A stretch of DNA of 45,112 nucleotides, taken from Sulfuricaulis sp. Its GTDB lineage: Bacteria > Pseudomonadota > Gammaproteobacteria > Acidiferrobacterales > Sulfurifustaceae. The position numbers were made by a program, and so were the translations under genes. The notes beneath the pieces are model-generated. The model was given only the letters and a program-made list of their open reading frames with translations, was not told where the DNA came from and ran no database searches. How positions within the stretch are numbered: position 1 is the stretch's first letter; every line of letters begins with the position of its first letter. This document shows, in pieces, positions 1-8,170 of this stretch. The DNA lies in the NCBI GenBank assembly GCA_024654125.1, contig JANLIC010000317.1, forward strand, positions 1 through 45,112, read 5' to 3'.

Positions 1-3000
1 GCGCACGCGCTCGTGCAAGCGTTCGGCAAATGCCTCGGCCAGACGATCGGCCAGCGCCTTGGCCATGATGGAATTGTAGTCATCGTGCGCCTTCTCGAAT
101 ACTTTCGACAGCTCATCGGCACCATGAATTCCGACGGCAAAACCACCGATATAGTCCTGCAACCCGGAAACTTTCGGCGCAACGAAATCCGCCAGCGCCC
201 GATTCGGCCGCCCCGGGGGTTTTTCGTCCTGCTGACGCAGGCTGTGCAATACCATCAATGCCTTCTTGCGTGACTCGTCGGAGTACACCTCGATATCGTC
301 TTCGTTCACACTGTTGGCCGGGAACAGGCCGATCACGCCCTTCGCGATAAAAAGTTTTTCCTGAATGATGCGCTTGAGCAACGTCTGGGCGTCGTTGAAA
401 AGCTTGGTGGCCTCCACGCCGGTTTTTTCATCCTTGAGAATGGCCGGGTACCGGCCTTTCATTTCCCAAGTAATGAAGAACGGTGTCCAGTCGATGTAGC
501 GCGTCAGCTCATCGAGCGGGTAATCGTCGAATACCGTAACACCCGGTTTGCGCGGCACCATCGGGACATAGCCCTTCCATTCGATTCCCGTCTTGTTCGC
601 GCGCGCATCGGCGAGCGTGAGCATGCGCGCCCCGGCCTTCTTACCTTTGTGGCGCGCGCGTACTTCCTCGTATTCGGCATGGACTTTCGCGACAAAATCA
701 GTCTTCAGGTCGTCGCTCAGGAGATTGGAGGCCACGCCGACGCCACGCGAGGCGTCCTTGACCCAAATCACAGGATGCGGATAGTTCGGCGCGATTTTCA
801 CCGCGGTGTGCACGCGCGAGGTGGTGGCGCCACCGATCAGCAGCGGGACCGTGAACCCCTCGCGCTGCATTTCCTTGGCGACATGCGCCATTTCATCGAG
901 CGAGGGCGTGATCAGACCGGACAGGCCGATGATGTCGACCTTTTCCTTTTTCGCGGTTTCGAGGATCTTTGCGGCTGGCACCATGACGCCGAGGTCGATG
1001 ACCTCGTAGTTGTTGCAGGCCAGCACCACGCCCACGATATTCTTGCCGATGTCGTGCACATCGCCTTTGACCGTCGCCATGAGGATCTTGCCCTTGGCGC
1101 GGCTTTCGGCGGTCTTCTCCTTCTCGATGAAGGGGATGAGCCAGGCCACGGCCTTTTTCATGACGCGCGCGCTCTTGACCACTTGCGGCAGGAACATCTT
1201 GCCGGCGCCGAACAGATCGCCGACGACGTTCATGCCATCCATGAGCGGGCCTTCAATGACCTGAATCGGGCGCGGGAACTGCTTGCGCGCCTCTTCGGTA
1301 TCCTGTTCGACATAGAGATCAATGCCGTGTACCAGCGCATGTGTCAGACGCTCGGTCACCGGCGCCTCACGCCAGGAAAGATCCTCAGCCTTGGCTTTGC
1401 CGCCTTCACCGGCGAACTTCGCGGCGGTTTCGAGCAGGCGCTCGGTGGCGTCAGGACGGCGGTTAAGAATTACATCTTCGACGCGTTCGCGCAATTCCTC
1501 CGGGATGTCCGCGTACACCGCGAGCTGACCGGCGTTCACAATGCCCATGGTCATGCCGGCCTTGATGGCGTGGTACAGGAAAACGGAATGGATCGCCTCG
1601 CGCACCGCATTGTTGCCGCGGAATGAAAATGACACGTTGGACACGCCACCTGAGATATGCGCGTGCGCCAGGCGTTGCCGGATCTCTTGTGTGGCTTCGA
1701 TGTAATCCACCGCGTAGTTGTTATGCTCCTCGATGCCGGTCGCAATCGCGAAAATATTCGGGTCGAAGATGATGTCCTGCGGCGGCAAGCCGACCTTCTC
1801 GGTGAGCACCTTATATGAGCGCGCGCAGATCTCTATCTTGCGTTGGCGCGTGTCGGCCTGGCCCTTCTCGTCGAAGGCCATTACCACCACGGCCGCGCCG
1901 TAGCGGCGGCAGGCGCGCGCCTGCTCGATGAATTTCTCCTCGCCCTCCTTGAGGCTGATGGAGTTCACCACCGGCTTGCCCTGTACGCATTTCAGCCCGG
2001 CCTCGAGCACGGTCCACTTCGAGGAATCGATCATGACCGGCACCCGCGAAATTTCCGGCTCGGAGGCGATGAGATGCAGGAAGGTCGACATGGCCTTCTC
2101 CCCCTCCAGCATGGCCTCGTCCATATTGACGTCGATCATCTGCGCGCCGTTTTGCACCTGCTGGCGCGCGACGTCGAGGGCCTTGTCGTATTCGTTATTC
2201 AAAATGAGTTTCTTGAACACGGCCGAGCCGGTGACATTGGTGCGCTCGCCCACGTTCACGAACAGGCTGTCCGGGCCGATATTGAGCGGCTCCAGACCCG
2301 CGAGACGGCAATGCGGTGCGATCTTCGGCAGCGTGCGCGGACGCACCGTCCGTACGGCGTCGGCAATAGCCTTGATATGTGGTGGTGTGGTGCCGCAGCA
2401 GCCACCGATGATATTCAGGAAGCTCGACTCGGCCCACTCCTTTATTTGTCTGGCCATGAATTCAGGCGTGTCGTCATAGCCGCCGAACTCATTTGGCAGG
2501 CCGGCGTTAGGATGGCTGCTGACGTGCACGTTGGTGACGCGCGCCATTTCTTCGATGTACTGGCGCAATTGCGTTGTGCCGAGCGCGCAGTTCAGCCCCA
2601 CGCTTAGCGGTTGCGCATGCGCGATGGAATTCCAGAACGCCTCGGTGGTCTGCCCGGAAAGCGTGCGCCCGCTGGCATCGGTGATAGTGCCCGAAATCAT
2701 GATCGGCACGCGGATTCCGTGCTCTTCAAAATACCGGTCGATGGCGTATAGCGCGGCCTTGCAATTGAGCGTGTCGAACACGGTTTCGACCAGCAGCAGA
2801 TCGGCGCCGCCTTCGAGCAGCCCGCGCGTGCATTCGGTGTAGGCGGCGACCAGCTCGTCATAATTGGTGTTGCGGAAGCCTGGGTTGTTCACATCCGGAG
2901 ACAGTGAAGCGGTGCGGTTGGTTGGCCCGAGCACGCCGGCCACGAAACGCGGGCGTGCCGGATCTTTGCGTTCGTATTCGTCGGCCGTGGCCCGTGCCAG

Positions 3001-3363
3001 GCGCGCGCCTTCACGGTTCAGTTCATAAGCCAGCTCCTCCATCTTGTAATCCGCCATGGAGATGGATTGCGAGTTGAAGGTGTTGGTTTCGAGAATGTCG
3101 GTGCCGGCGTCGAGATAAGCGGCGTGTATGTCGTGAATGATTTTAGGCTGCGTCAGCGTGAGGAGGTCGTTATTGCCCTTCAGCTCATGCGCCCAGCTCG
3201 CAAAGCGTTCGCCGCGATAGTCTTTTTCGCCCAGCTTGTAGCGCTGGATCATGGTGCCCATGGCACCGTCCAGGATCAGGATTCGCTCTTGGAGGAGGTT
3301 CTCAAGCCGGGACAGGCGTTCACGACGGGCGCCGTCAGGGACGACGTAGGGACGCTGGGACAT
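1..3363 (-). CDS. metH: Cobalamin-dependent methionine synthase, 3' end outside window
   Basis: MetH transfers the methyl group of methyltetrahydrofolate to homocysteine through a cob(I)alamin intermediate in the cytoplasm. The frame is open from the ATG at 3363 to base 1, giving 1121 residues; the family is about 1230 residues, so roughly the last 100 residues, the end of the activation domain, are missing. Domains in order: homocysteine-binding barrel with zinc cysteines C259 and C322/C323 (GGCCGT motif), pterin-binding domain (about 360-640), cap region, and cobalamin-binding domain with DVHDIG, whose lower-ligand histidine is H770, followed by the start of the S-adenosylmethionine activation domain. 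The upstream ATG at 3385 is out of frame; a GAAGAAG stretch precedes the chosen start. I found no B12 box or SAM riboswitch upstream, but a large palindrome lies there (3451-3614). Upstream neighbours are unrelated in function. Confidence 0.97.
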   Translation of the reverse strand, partial: MSQRPYVVPDGARRERLSRLENLLQERILILDGAMGTMIQRYKLGEKDYRGERFASWAHELKGNNDLLTLTQPKIIHDIHAAYLDAGTDILETNTFNSQSISMADYKMEELAYELNREGARLARATADEYERKDPARPRFVAGVLGPTNRTASLSPDVNNPGFRNTNYDELVAAYTECTRGLLEGGADLLLVETVFDTLNCKAALYAIDRYFEEHGIRVPIMISGTITDASGRTLSGQTTEAFWNSIAHAQPLSVGLNCALGTTQLRQYIEEMARVTNVHVSSHPNAGLPNEFGGYDDTPEFMARQIKEWAESSFLNIIGGCCGTTPPHIKAIADAVRTVRPRTLPKIAPHCRLAGLEPLNIGPDSLFVNVGERTNVTGSAVFKKLILNNEYDKALDVARQQVQNGAQMIDVNMDEAMLEGEKAMSTFLHLIASEPEISRVPVMIDSSKWTVLEAGLKCVQGKPVVNSISLKEGEEKFIEQARACRRYGAAVVVMAFDEKGQADTRQRKIEICARSYKVLTEKVGLPPQDIIFDPNIFAIATGIEEHNNYAVDYIEATQEIRQRLAHAHISGGVSNVSFSFRGNNAVREAIHSVFLYHAIKAGMTMGIVNAGQLAVYADIPEELRERVEDVILNRRPDATERLLETAAKFAGEGGKAKAEDLSWREAPVTERLTHALVHGIDLYVEQDTEEARKQFPRPIQVIEGPLMDGMNVVGDLFGAGKMFLPQVVKSARVMKKAVAWLIPFIEKEKTAESRAKGKILMATVKGDVHDIGKNIVGVVLACNNYEVIDLGVMVPAAKILETAKKEKVDIIGLSGLITPSLDEMAHVAKEMQREGFTVPLLIGGATTSRVHTAVKIAPNYPHPVIWVKDASRGVGVASNLLSDDLKTDFVAKVHAEYEEVRARHKGKKAGARMLTLADARANKTGIEWKGYVPMVPRKPGVTVFDDYPLDELTRYIDWTPFFITWEMKGRYPAILKDEKTGVEATKLFNDAQTLLKRIIQEKLFIAKGVIGLFPANSVNEDDIEVYSDESRKKALMVLHSLRQQDEKPPGRPNRALADFVAPKVSGLQDYIGGFAVGIHGADELSKVFEKAHDDYNSIMAKALADRLAEAFAERLHERVR

Positions 3364-3450
3364 TCTTCTTCAGGTTCTGGCTCATGTTAAGAGCTGACGG
3401 AGTTTAGCGGAAAGCCGCGGTGAATGCATGAAACGACAACCCCGCTTGTA

Positions 3451-3614
3451 GCGCCCATTGCCCGAGGCGAACGGGCGACTCCCTTCCGAGGCGAAGCTCC
3501 TTCGAAGGGAGTCCGCCGGGTCGCCACAAAGAACTGCGTTCCTTGAGTCGCCTGGTCGCCACCGCCGAAAGAGCTATCGCCTCGAGCGGTGGCGACCCCT
3601 TCGGCAATGGGCGC
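3451..3614. repeat. Nested palindrome (outer stem plus two hairpins), copy D of a repeat family
   Basis: Most of the 370-bp gap between metH and the next gene. A perfect 12-bp outer inverted repeat (3451-3462 with 3603-3614, GCGCCCATTGCC / GGCAATGGGCGC) encloses two perfect hairpins: 3477-3486 with 3504-3513 (10 bp) and 3554-3565 with 3586-3597 (12 bp). Folded, this is a three-way junction. On the minus strand the sequence flanking the first hairpin (CCCGGCGG before it, CGCCCGTTCG after it) resembles that of the repeats at 5430, 7841 and 28537. It sits in the 5' region of metH, so a leader-RNA role cannot be excluded. Bases 3615-3733 show nothing else recognisable. Confidence 0.7.
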
Positions 3615-3733
3615 AGTAGCCGCAATGATCTCTGTTTTTTAGGGCGCCGCTGCTGCCGTCTTGAAGAGGCCGCTCGGGACACGGCGGTTAGCGGGGTTGT
3701 CGGACATCCAGCGGTTGAAGAAATGATCCGCCG

Positions 3734-4192
3734 CTATGCCGCCTGGTTTGCGTATTTCGCCTTGGCCTGGCGTGCGGCCTTGGCCTCCTCGGGGGAGTAG
3801 GCACTGCCGGACCAGAGCATGGTGTAGGCGATCTCTTCATTACCGTTCTCGCACAGCTCGAGCACTTTCTTGAACAGCGGCTGGAAGGTCTCGCTGCGAT
3901 GTGACGCTTCATGCTCCTCAAACGTGCGCCAGAAGGTGACGATCAGCGCCTCCTTTTCCTTGAGCGGGCTTTTGACTGCCTGGCCGATGGTCGAACCTTC
4001 GTTGGAAATGGCGCCACTGTTGAGGGACACGAAGCCGCCCACGAAACCAGTTTCGGAGTGATAGGTCTTCACGTTTTCGCACAGCATGGCGACACGTTCC
4101 TGCAGGTCATCCACGGTGTACCCGGTTTTGAGCAAGACGCGGTTAACCGTCACCACGCCGTCTGATGGAAAGCCGTTAATTAGCTGAGTCAT
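3734..4192 (-). CDS. Half-length sulfur oxygenase reductase-like protein (ABM-type fold)
   Basis: 152 residues from the ATG at 4192, chosen because AAGAAGGTG lies at ribosome-binding distance; a longer reading from 4243 lacks this. No signal peptide, so cytoplasmic. Residues 86-99 (TFWRTFEEHEASHR) closely match the iron-site segment of sulfur oxygenase reductase as I remember it (TFWKDWKDHEEMHR): the HxxxH pair is H94/H98. Upstream, C38 corresponds to the essential C31 and GFVG at 49-52 to GFVG at 39-42. A third iron ligand, E114 in the known enzyme, is uncertain here; E115, E119 and E120 are candidates. C114 lies near the position of C101/C104. The known enzyme is about 308 residues, with the iron site in its first half; this protein is half that size. 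The fold is the antibiotic-monooxygenase/Dabb type, so a heme- or quinone-related monooxygenase is an alternative. Transcribed alone from a strong promoter at 4270-4299. Confidence 0.6.
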   Translation of the reverse strand: MTQLINGFPSDGVVTVNRVLLKTGYTVDDLQERVAMLCENVKTYHSETGFVGGFVSLNSGAISNEGSTIGQAVKSPLKEKEALIVTFWRTFEEHEASHRSETFQPLFKKVLELCENGNEEIAYTMLWSGSAYSPEEAKAARQAKAKYANQAA

Positions 4193-4269
4193 CGCAAAGC
4201 ACCTTCTTAAATCTCTGATTACAGGGTTCCCACACATCGGCAAAAGACAGAATATTAGAGAATGTTAAT

Positions 4270-4299
4270 ATAATATCTATAGCTTACTAAATTAGTCAA
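4270..4299 (-). promoter_or_regulatory. Sigma-70-type promoter of the SOR-like gene, with overlapping dyad
   Basis: On the minus strand: -35 TTGACT (4294-4299), 18-bp spacer, -10 TATTAT (4270-4275), about 75 bases before the ATG at 4192. The surrounding 50 bp are strikingly AT-rich compared with the flanks. The -35 box lies inside the dyad TTAGTTGACTAA, a plausible operator. The rest of the 4193-4395 gap holds a small GCGGC/GCCGC hairpin near 4367-4384 that may end the ATP-grasp transcript. Confidence 0.55.
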
Positions 4300-4395
4300 C
4301 TAATGGGACAATAATTCAAGGATTCAAGATACGCAAGACGCAGGCCAGAGAAGACTTGGTAAGAGTGCGGCAGGAAAAAGCCGCGGCCCTGGAGG

Positions 4396-5415
4396 CTACT
4401 CGCTGGTCCGGTAAGTCGTACCCAGTTGGATAAGGCGTTGAATGAAGTCGTCATAGCTCATCCCGGCCTTGATGGCGGAATGCGTGCAGTCCTCATCGCG
4501 GGCAATACCGGGATTGGGATTGGCTTCAATCACGTAGATTTCGCCGTCAGCCGTGAGACGCAGGTCGACTCTCCCGTAGCCGTTCATGTCGAGCAGGTGG
4601 TAGACGCGCTTGCACAGGTGCTGGATGCGCTCCTCCATGCCGTTCGGCAGGGTGCGGGCGAACTGGTATTCGATACCCCAGCGTTCGCGGTACTTGTCGT
4701 CCCATTTAACCGCGTAGGTTGCCATCCTGGGCGTTCCCGGCTCGACGTTGTCGAATACCAGCTCGCGGATAGGCAGGACCTCGAGTTTGGCGTTTCCGAG
4801 GACCGTGACATACAGCTCGCGTCCGTCGATGTATTGCTCGGCGATGGCATCGCCATGAAGTTTGTCGTGGATCAGCGCCACGCGTTCGCGCAGCTGGTCC
4901 TCGTTCTCCACGTAAGACGCCTGGGCGATGCCGACCGAGCCTTCCTCGGTCAATGACTTGACGATCAGGGGAAAGACGAATTTTCGCCGTCGGCTGATCT
5001 TGCGGCCGAGCCGGAAGACGTAAAAGTCCGGAACACTGATGCGATGGTACGTGAGGATCATCTTGGTCAGCGCTTTGTCGCGCGCCAGCAGCAAACCGCG
5101 CGGATTGCAGCCGGTGTAGGGGATGCGCATCATCTCGAAATAACTGACAACGTAATAATCGAAGGCGCTGTTGCCGGCGAAGTCTTCCAGAAGATTGAAT
5201 GCGATGTGGGGCTTGAATTCCTCGTTCATCTTGCGAATCGGCATGAGATCGTCGTAAACGCCCACGACTTGGACTTCATGCCCGAGATTGATCAACGCGT
5301 TTTTGACGTCGTACTCGGTGCGGAACTTCTCCATGCGCGGATCATTTTTATCTTTCAAATCATCCGGTGGCACCAGCGTGTAGTGTACCACCATCATGAC
5401 GCGCAGTTTTTTCAT
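4396..5415 (-). CDS. ATP-grasp ligase, D-alanine--D-alanine ligase-like
   Basis: 339 residues, cytoplasmic. Typical Ddl-like ATP-grasp features: ATP-binding lysine K153 in VKS, the small loop EGSVGI at 158-163, EQYIDGRE at 193-200, and the metal-binding residues D284, E297 and N299 (IEANPNPG at 296-303). ATP-grasp ligases of this kind join an amine to a carboxylate through an acyl phosphate. It is unlikely to be the housekeeping Ddl: the first 100 residues (PPDDLKDKNDPRMEK, FNLLEDFAGN) differ from canonical Ddl and no cell-wall genes are nearby. It follows the metallopeptidase gene in the same direction after a 216-bp gap occupied by a repeat, so a ligase/peptidase pair making or trimming a small peptide is a reasonable inference. 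The substrate is unknown. Confidence 0.8.
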   Translation of the reverse strand: MKKLRVMMVVHYTLVPPDDLKDKNDPRMEKFRTEYDVKNALINLGHEVQVVGVYDDLMPIRKMNEEFKPHIAFNLLEDFAGNSAFDYYVVSYFEMMRIPYTGCNPRGLLLARDKALTKMILTYHRISVPDFYVFRLGRKISRRRKFVFPLIVKSLTEEGSVGIAQASYVENEDQLRERVALIHDKLHGDAIAEQYIDGRELYVTVLGNAKLEVLPIRELVFDNVEPGTPRMATYAVKWDDKYRERWGIEYQFARTLPNGMEERIQHLCKRVYHLLDMNGYGRVDLRLTADGEIYVIEANPNPGIARDEDCTHSAIKAGMSYDDFIQRLIQLGTTYRTSE

Positions 5416-5429
5416 GATGCTGTCTCAAT

Positions 5430-5619
5430 ACCCCCTCTCCCTTGAGGGAGAGGGCGGGGGTGAGGGTGATGAGGTATGCCATATCGCGGCGTCTCACCCC
5501 TCACCCTGGTTGTTCCCGCCGGGGTGCCATAAAACTCCATGGCACCCGTTCGGTGGCGTGAACACACGTTAAGTGTGTTCACGAAAACCCCACCTCACCT
5601 CCCCTGAGGGGAGAGGGGT
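5430..5619. repeat. Modular palindromic repeat, copy A
   Basis: Fills the gap between the ATP-grasp and metallopeptidase genes. Outer arms CCCCTCTCCC (5432-5441) and GGGAGAGGGG (5609-5618). Inside, hairpin 1 has arms GGGTGCCAT (5522-5530) and ATGGCACCC (5539-5547); hairpin 2 has an 11-bp stem, CGTGAACACAC (5557-5567) with GTGTGTTCACG (5573-5583) and loop GTTAA. A further GGGTGAGGG/CCTCACCC dyad lies between the left arm and hairpin 1. Shared backbone with copies B and C: CCCGCCGGGGTGC before hairpin 1, GCACCCGTTCG after it, then ACCTCACCTCCC. Confidence 0.8.
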
Positions 5620-5631
5620 AATGAAATCTGT

Positions 5632-6717
5632 TCATATGGCGAGGCGCGACATCCCGCTGCGCAGCGAGCCCATGTAGAGCATCACGAGCGAAGCGATGAG
5701 CGCGGTCTTGGTTTCTTCCTTGTCGCGTGAGGCGTGAAGATTCATTTCCTCACAGCGGTGGATCATGTCCTCGATGGTCAGGTTGATACGATAGCGAGAT
5801 TCGGAGGTCCAGCGGGCGACGCTGTTGATGGCCTCGCGCCGCATTTTCCGGACGAAATGCGCGGCGCGCTCATTCTTGTGGCTGACCGAGGCGGGGAAGA
5901 TCTGCCGCAACTGCTGCTCGTGAAAGCATGGCAGATCCTGTTGCAGGCGCGTTTGCTTCTCCGCGAAATATTCGCGCAGCGTGATCCGCAGCGTGTTGAC
6001 CGAATCGACCTGCTTCTTGCTGCGCACCGGCGGCGTGTGGCCGACGATCTCCTTCATCAACGTGTCCACGTAATTGAGTTTCTTGATAGCCGGCCAGTCA
6101 CGGTATTTCTCACGCCAGCGCGAGCCCGGGTCGAGCCATACGGCGAAGGTCTCGGCCCAGTCCTCGGCGGGATGGCTCTGCGCGTACCAGTTGTCGAGGT
6201 GCAGCACGTAATTGCGGCTGTAGGGCCGCGGCAGGTAGCTTTCGGGATAGGTCTTGCTGTTGCGCCCGAAGCGGCGGCGCCAGCTTTGCTTCAGGTGCAG
6301 GCGATAGGCGTTGGCCAGCGCATGCGCGGTTTCGTGCCGCAGCAGCTTCATGCGTGACTCCAGCGTGGTGCCGTCGAATTCGAGCATGTGCGCTTTTTCC
6401 AGGCGCATGAGCCGCGGGTGCACGAGGAAGAACGGGATGGCAATTCCGGGCACGCCGTCCGGGCAAAACCAGCAGTCCGAAAGCCAGCAATGCGGGCGGA
6501 ACGCGAAGCCGCGGTTGGCGAGGTCATGCCACAGCAGCCTGACCTCTTTCTGGATCTTGCTGCCGTCGAGCGTAAGCCCCAGGTCGCACAGCCGGGTGTC
6601 CAGTAGGTTCTCATCGGATAAACGCGTCCAGGAGACTGCCGCCGGGCGCCGCGAGGTTTTCTTCCGGCTTTTCTTCCGGCGCAGTTTCTTGCGTTTTTTT
6701 ATTTTTTTGGAAGGGAT
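5632..6717 (-). CDS. Putative zinc-binding metallopeptidase, non-AUG start
   Basis: About 361 residues if translation begins at the ATC codon 6715-6717. Zincin signature RHETAHAL (H128, E129, H132) followed by AEDWAETFAVW (E185, E189), which probably supplies the third zinc ligand. This matches the 'putative zinc-binding metallo-peptidase' family (Pfam Peptidase_Mx-type) from memory. The N-terminus is very basic (residues 4-20 mostly K/R), then comes a cysteine cluster C44, C77, C82, C85 that may form a zinc ribbon. No ATG, GTG or TTG lies in frame between the upstream stop (6739-6741) and GTG 6453, and starting at 6453 would delete the cysteines. AAGGAG stands six bases before ATC 6717, which decided the start. 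No signal peptide. It follows the TraB/GumN gene by 29 bp and precedes the ATP-grasp gene, suggesting one operon. Confidence 0.72.
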   Translation of the reverse strand: MPSKKIKKRKKLRRKKSRKKTSRRPAAVSWTRLSDENLLDTRLCDLGLTLDGSKIQKEVRLLWHDLANRGFAFRPHCWLSDCWFCPDGVPGIAIPFFLVHPRLMRLEKAHMLEFDGTTLESRMKLLRHETAHALANAYRLHLKQSWRRRFGRNSKTYPESYLPRPYSRNYVLHLDNWYAQSHPAEDWAETFAVWLDPGSRWREKYRDWPAIKKLNYVDTLMKEIVGHTPPVRSKKQVDSVNTLRITLREYFAEKQTRLQQDLPCFHEQQLRQIFPASVSHKNERAAHFVRKMRREAINSVARWTSESRYRINLTIEDMIHRCEEMNLHASRDKEETKTALIASLVMLYMGSLRSGMSRLAI

Positions 6718-6746
6718 GTCCGTCTCCTTAAAGATTTTTCAGTAAA

Positions 6747-7712
6747 TTAATAGACCACGGTAACACGATACCCGGCTTTCTCAAGCCGGTACAACAGGCC
6801 AGTTTCGCCCGGCAGGTGCGCCGCGCCCACGGCGATGAAGGCACCGCCCTGTTTGAGAATCGGTTTTAAGCGCTCGACCATGCGCAGATTGCGTTGCGCC
6901 AGTAACCGGTCCATGACTTCGTCATAGAGTCGCGCATCGCCCGGTTTGTTCTTTTCAGTGATGGCCACGATGGCGCCCAGGTCGCGCGCGAGATAAGCCT
7001 TATGCAGCGCCTCGAATTCCTTTTCAGACTCTTTTTGTGTATCCACGGTATCCTGTAACAGCGCCACCTGATCGGGCAGCGGCAGGTCGTCGAACACCGC
7101 CAATTGTTCCGCGACGGTTTCGAGCCCGGACACGGGTTTGTTTTGTTGCGTGGCGCGCGCCTGCAGCATGAGATCGAGGTATTCGCCGGTCTTGAGAGTC
7201 GGCATGGACAGCGCCATCATGACCGCCCAGGGTTTTTGCTTCTCGATGCCCAGCGTTGGCACGCCGCGAGCGGTCATTGCCATTTTGGTTTCCAGGTACA
7301 GTTTCTCGCCGATGACCTGTTCCAGCGTGCGCCCGTCGTTGAAAAACATGGCCTCGGCCATTTGCACCAGGGCTTCGCCACTGACAATGGCCTCCATGAC
7401 GAAGTGGCTGGAGTTGCCCAGCGAGCGTGCGACGGGCTCTGGCAGAACATTAACGCGCGCATCGTCGGAGTGGATCGTGCCGAACAGAAAACTTGTCGTA
7501 GCGCTCGGCGATTCGATTTTCCACAGCAGGCCCTTGGTGTAGCGCGAAGCGGATTCGGAAACGGCGCTGACGCTGCTTTTTGCCGCGGAAGTTGTTGCTG
7601 AGGCTTCACCCGTCCAGAGTGGCAGGGCAAATAGGACGGCAAGTAGAATTCTGGAAAAGAGGCGGAAATCGGTTTTGGACAACGCTGTGTGGGCGGCGGA
7701 ATGTCGACGCAT
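6747..7712 (-). CDS. TraB/GumN family protein, secreted
   Basis: 321 residues. An N-terminal hydrophobic segment (about 17-39) ends in GEASA, a likely signal peptide cleavage site, placing the protein in the periplasm or anchored in the inner membrane. Family hallmarks: FLFGTIHSDD with H81 near the start of the domain and VGAAHLPGETGL (295-306) near the end, the two conserved GxxH elements of the TraB/GumN fold, which is related to TIKI-type metalloproteases. The bacterial function is not established. First gene of a minus-strand run with the metallopeptidase and ATP-grasp genes; the 29-bp gap to the next gene suggests co-transcription. Pairing a secreted putative protease with a cytoplasmic zinc peptidase and a peptide-type ligase is suggestive but unproven. 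No good ribosome-binding site is seen before the ATG. Confidence 0.85.
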   Translation of the reverse strand: MRRHSAAHTALSKTDFRLFSRILLAVLFALPLWTGEASATTSAAKSSVSAVSESASRYTKGLLWKIESPSATTSFLFGTIHSDDARVNVLPEPVARSLGNSSHFVMEAIVSGEALVQMAEAMFFNDGRTLEQVIGEKLYLETKMAMTARGVPTLGIEKQKPWAVMMALSMPTLKTGEYLDLMLQARATQQNKPVSGLETVAEQLAVFDDLPLPDQVALLQDTVDTQKESEKEFEALHKAYLARDLGAIVAITEKNKPGDARLYDEVMDRLLAQRNLRMVERLKPILKQGGAFIAVGAAHLPGETGLLYRLEKAGYRVTVVY

Positions 7713-7840
7713 TGAACGATTGGCTTCAGGAAAGGATTCTACAAATGTGCCACGATCGCGGATGGCGACCCGGAATCGGAGTTGCTTTCATTCACATGCC
7801 CCTCACCCTTTGCCCCAATCGAAATAAAGATGCTCACTGA

Positions 7841-8044
7841 CTCCCCTCTCCCTCCGGGAGAGGGCAAAGGGTGAGGGGGATCACCCCTCGTCCCCATCGT
7901 TTCCTGCCGGGGTGCGCGTACATCATGCGCACCCGCTCGATGGCGCGGATGTCCACCGGACATCCGCGACACCTCCATCTCGCCTCCCGCCAGGGGAGAA
8001 GGTACCCTCACCCCGACCCCTCTCCCGCAAGCGAGAGAGGGGAG
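7841..8044. repeat. Modular palindromic repeat, copy B
   Basis: Occupies most of the 458-bp gap between the divergent TraB/GumN and MipA genes. Outer arms CTCCCCTCTC (7841-7850) and GAGAGGGGAG (8035-8044). Hairpin 1 has arms GGGTGCGC (7910-7917) and GCGCACCC (7927-7934). Hairpin 2 has an 11-bp stem CGCGGATGTCC (7944-7954) with GGACATCCGCG (7958-7968). The backbone matches copy A, but hairpin 2 arms differ while staying fully complementary. The left and right ends also contain the widespread CCCTCTCCC/GTGAGGG-type dyads. Bases 7713-7840 and 8045-8170 hold nothing else that I recognise, although promoters for both neighbours must lie there. Confidence 0.8.
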
Positions 8045-8170
8045 TTCTGTAAGATCGGAGCCGTGGCGCGCTGGCGCACGCACCTCTTCACTCTGGGGGA
8101 GTTTGTTCGCTGACGCGCTTTTTCGGTTGGGCCCGATTACCATGTATCCAAGAATATATTAGGAATGCCG

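Noticed and set aside
649-1626. Long plus-strand open frame opposite metH
   Set aside because: Histidine/arginine/aspartate-rich translation typical of an antisense shadow in GC-rich DNA; metH on the minus strand is unmistakable.
3364-3733. Cobalamin, SAM or SAH riboswitch upstream of metH
   Set aside because: Searched by eye for the B12 box (GCCACTG) and for the typical SAM/SAH core; none found. Only the nested palindrome is present.
5557-5583. Integron attC-like core GTTAAGT in hairpin 2 of copies A and C
   Set aside because: It is the loop of a simple hairpin, lacks the paired R and L boxes of attC, is absent from copy B, and no integrase or cassette is nearby.
7739-8143. 134-codon minus-strand frame over repeat B
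   Set aside because: Made of palindrome sequence, low-complexity translation, no ribosome-binding site.
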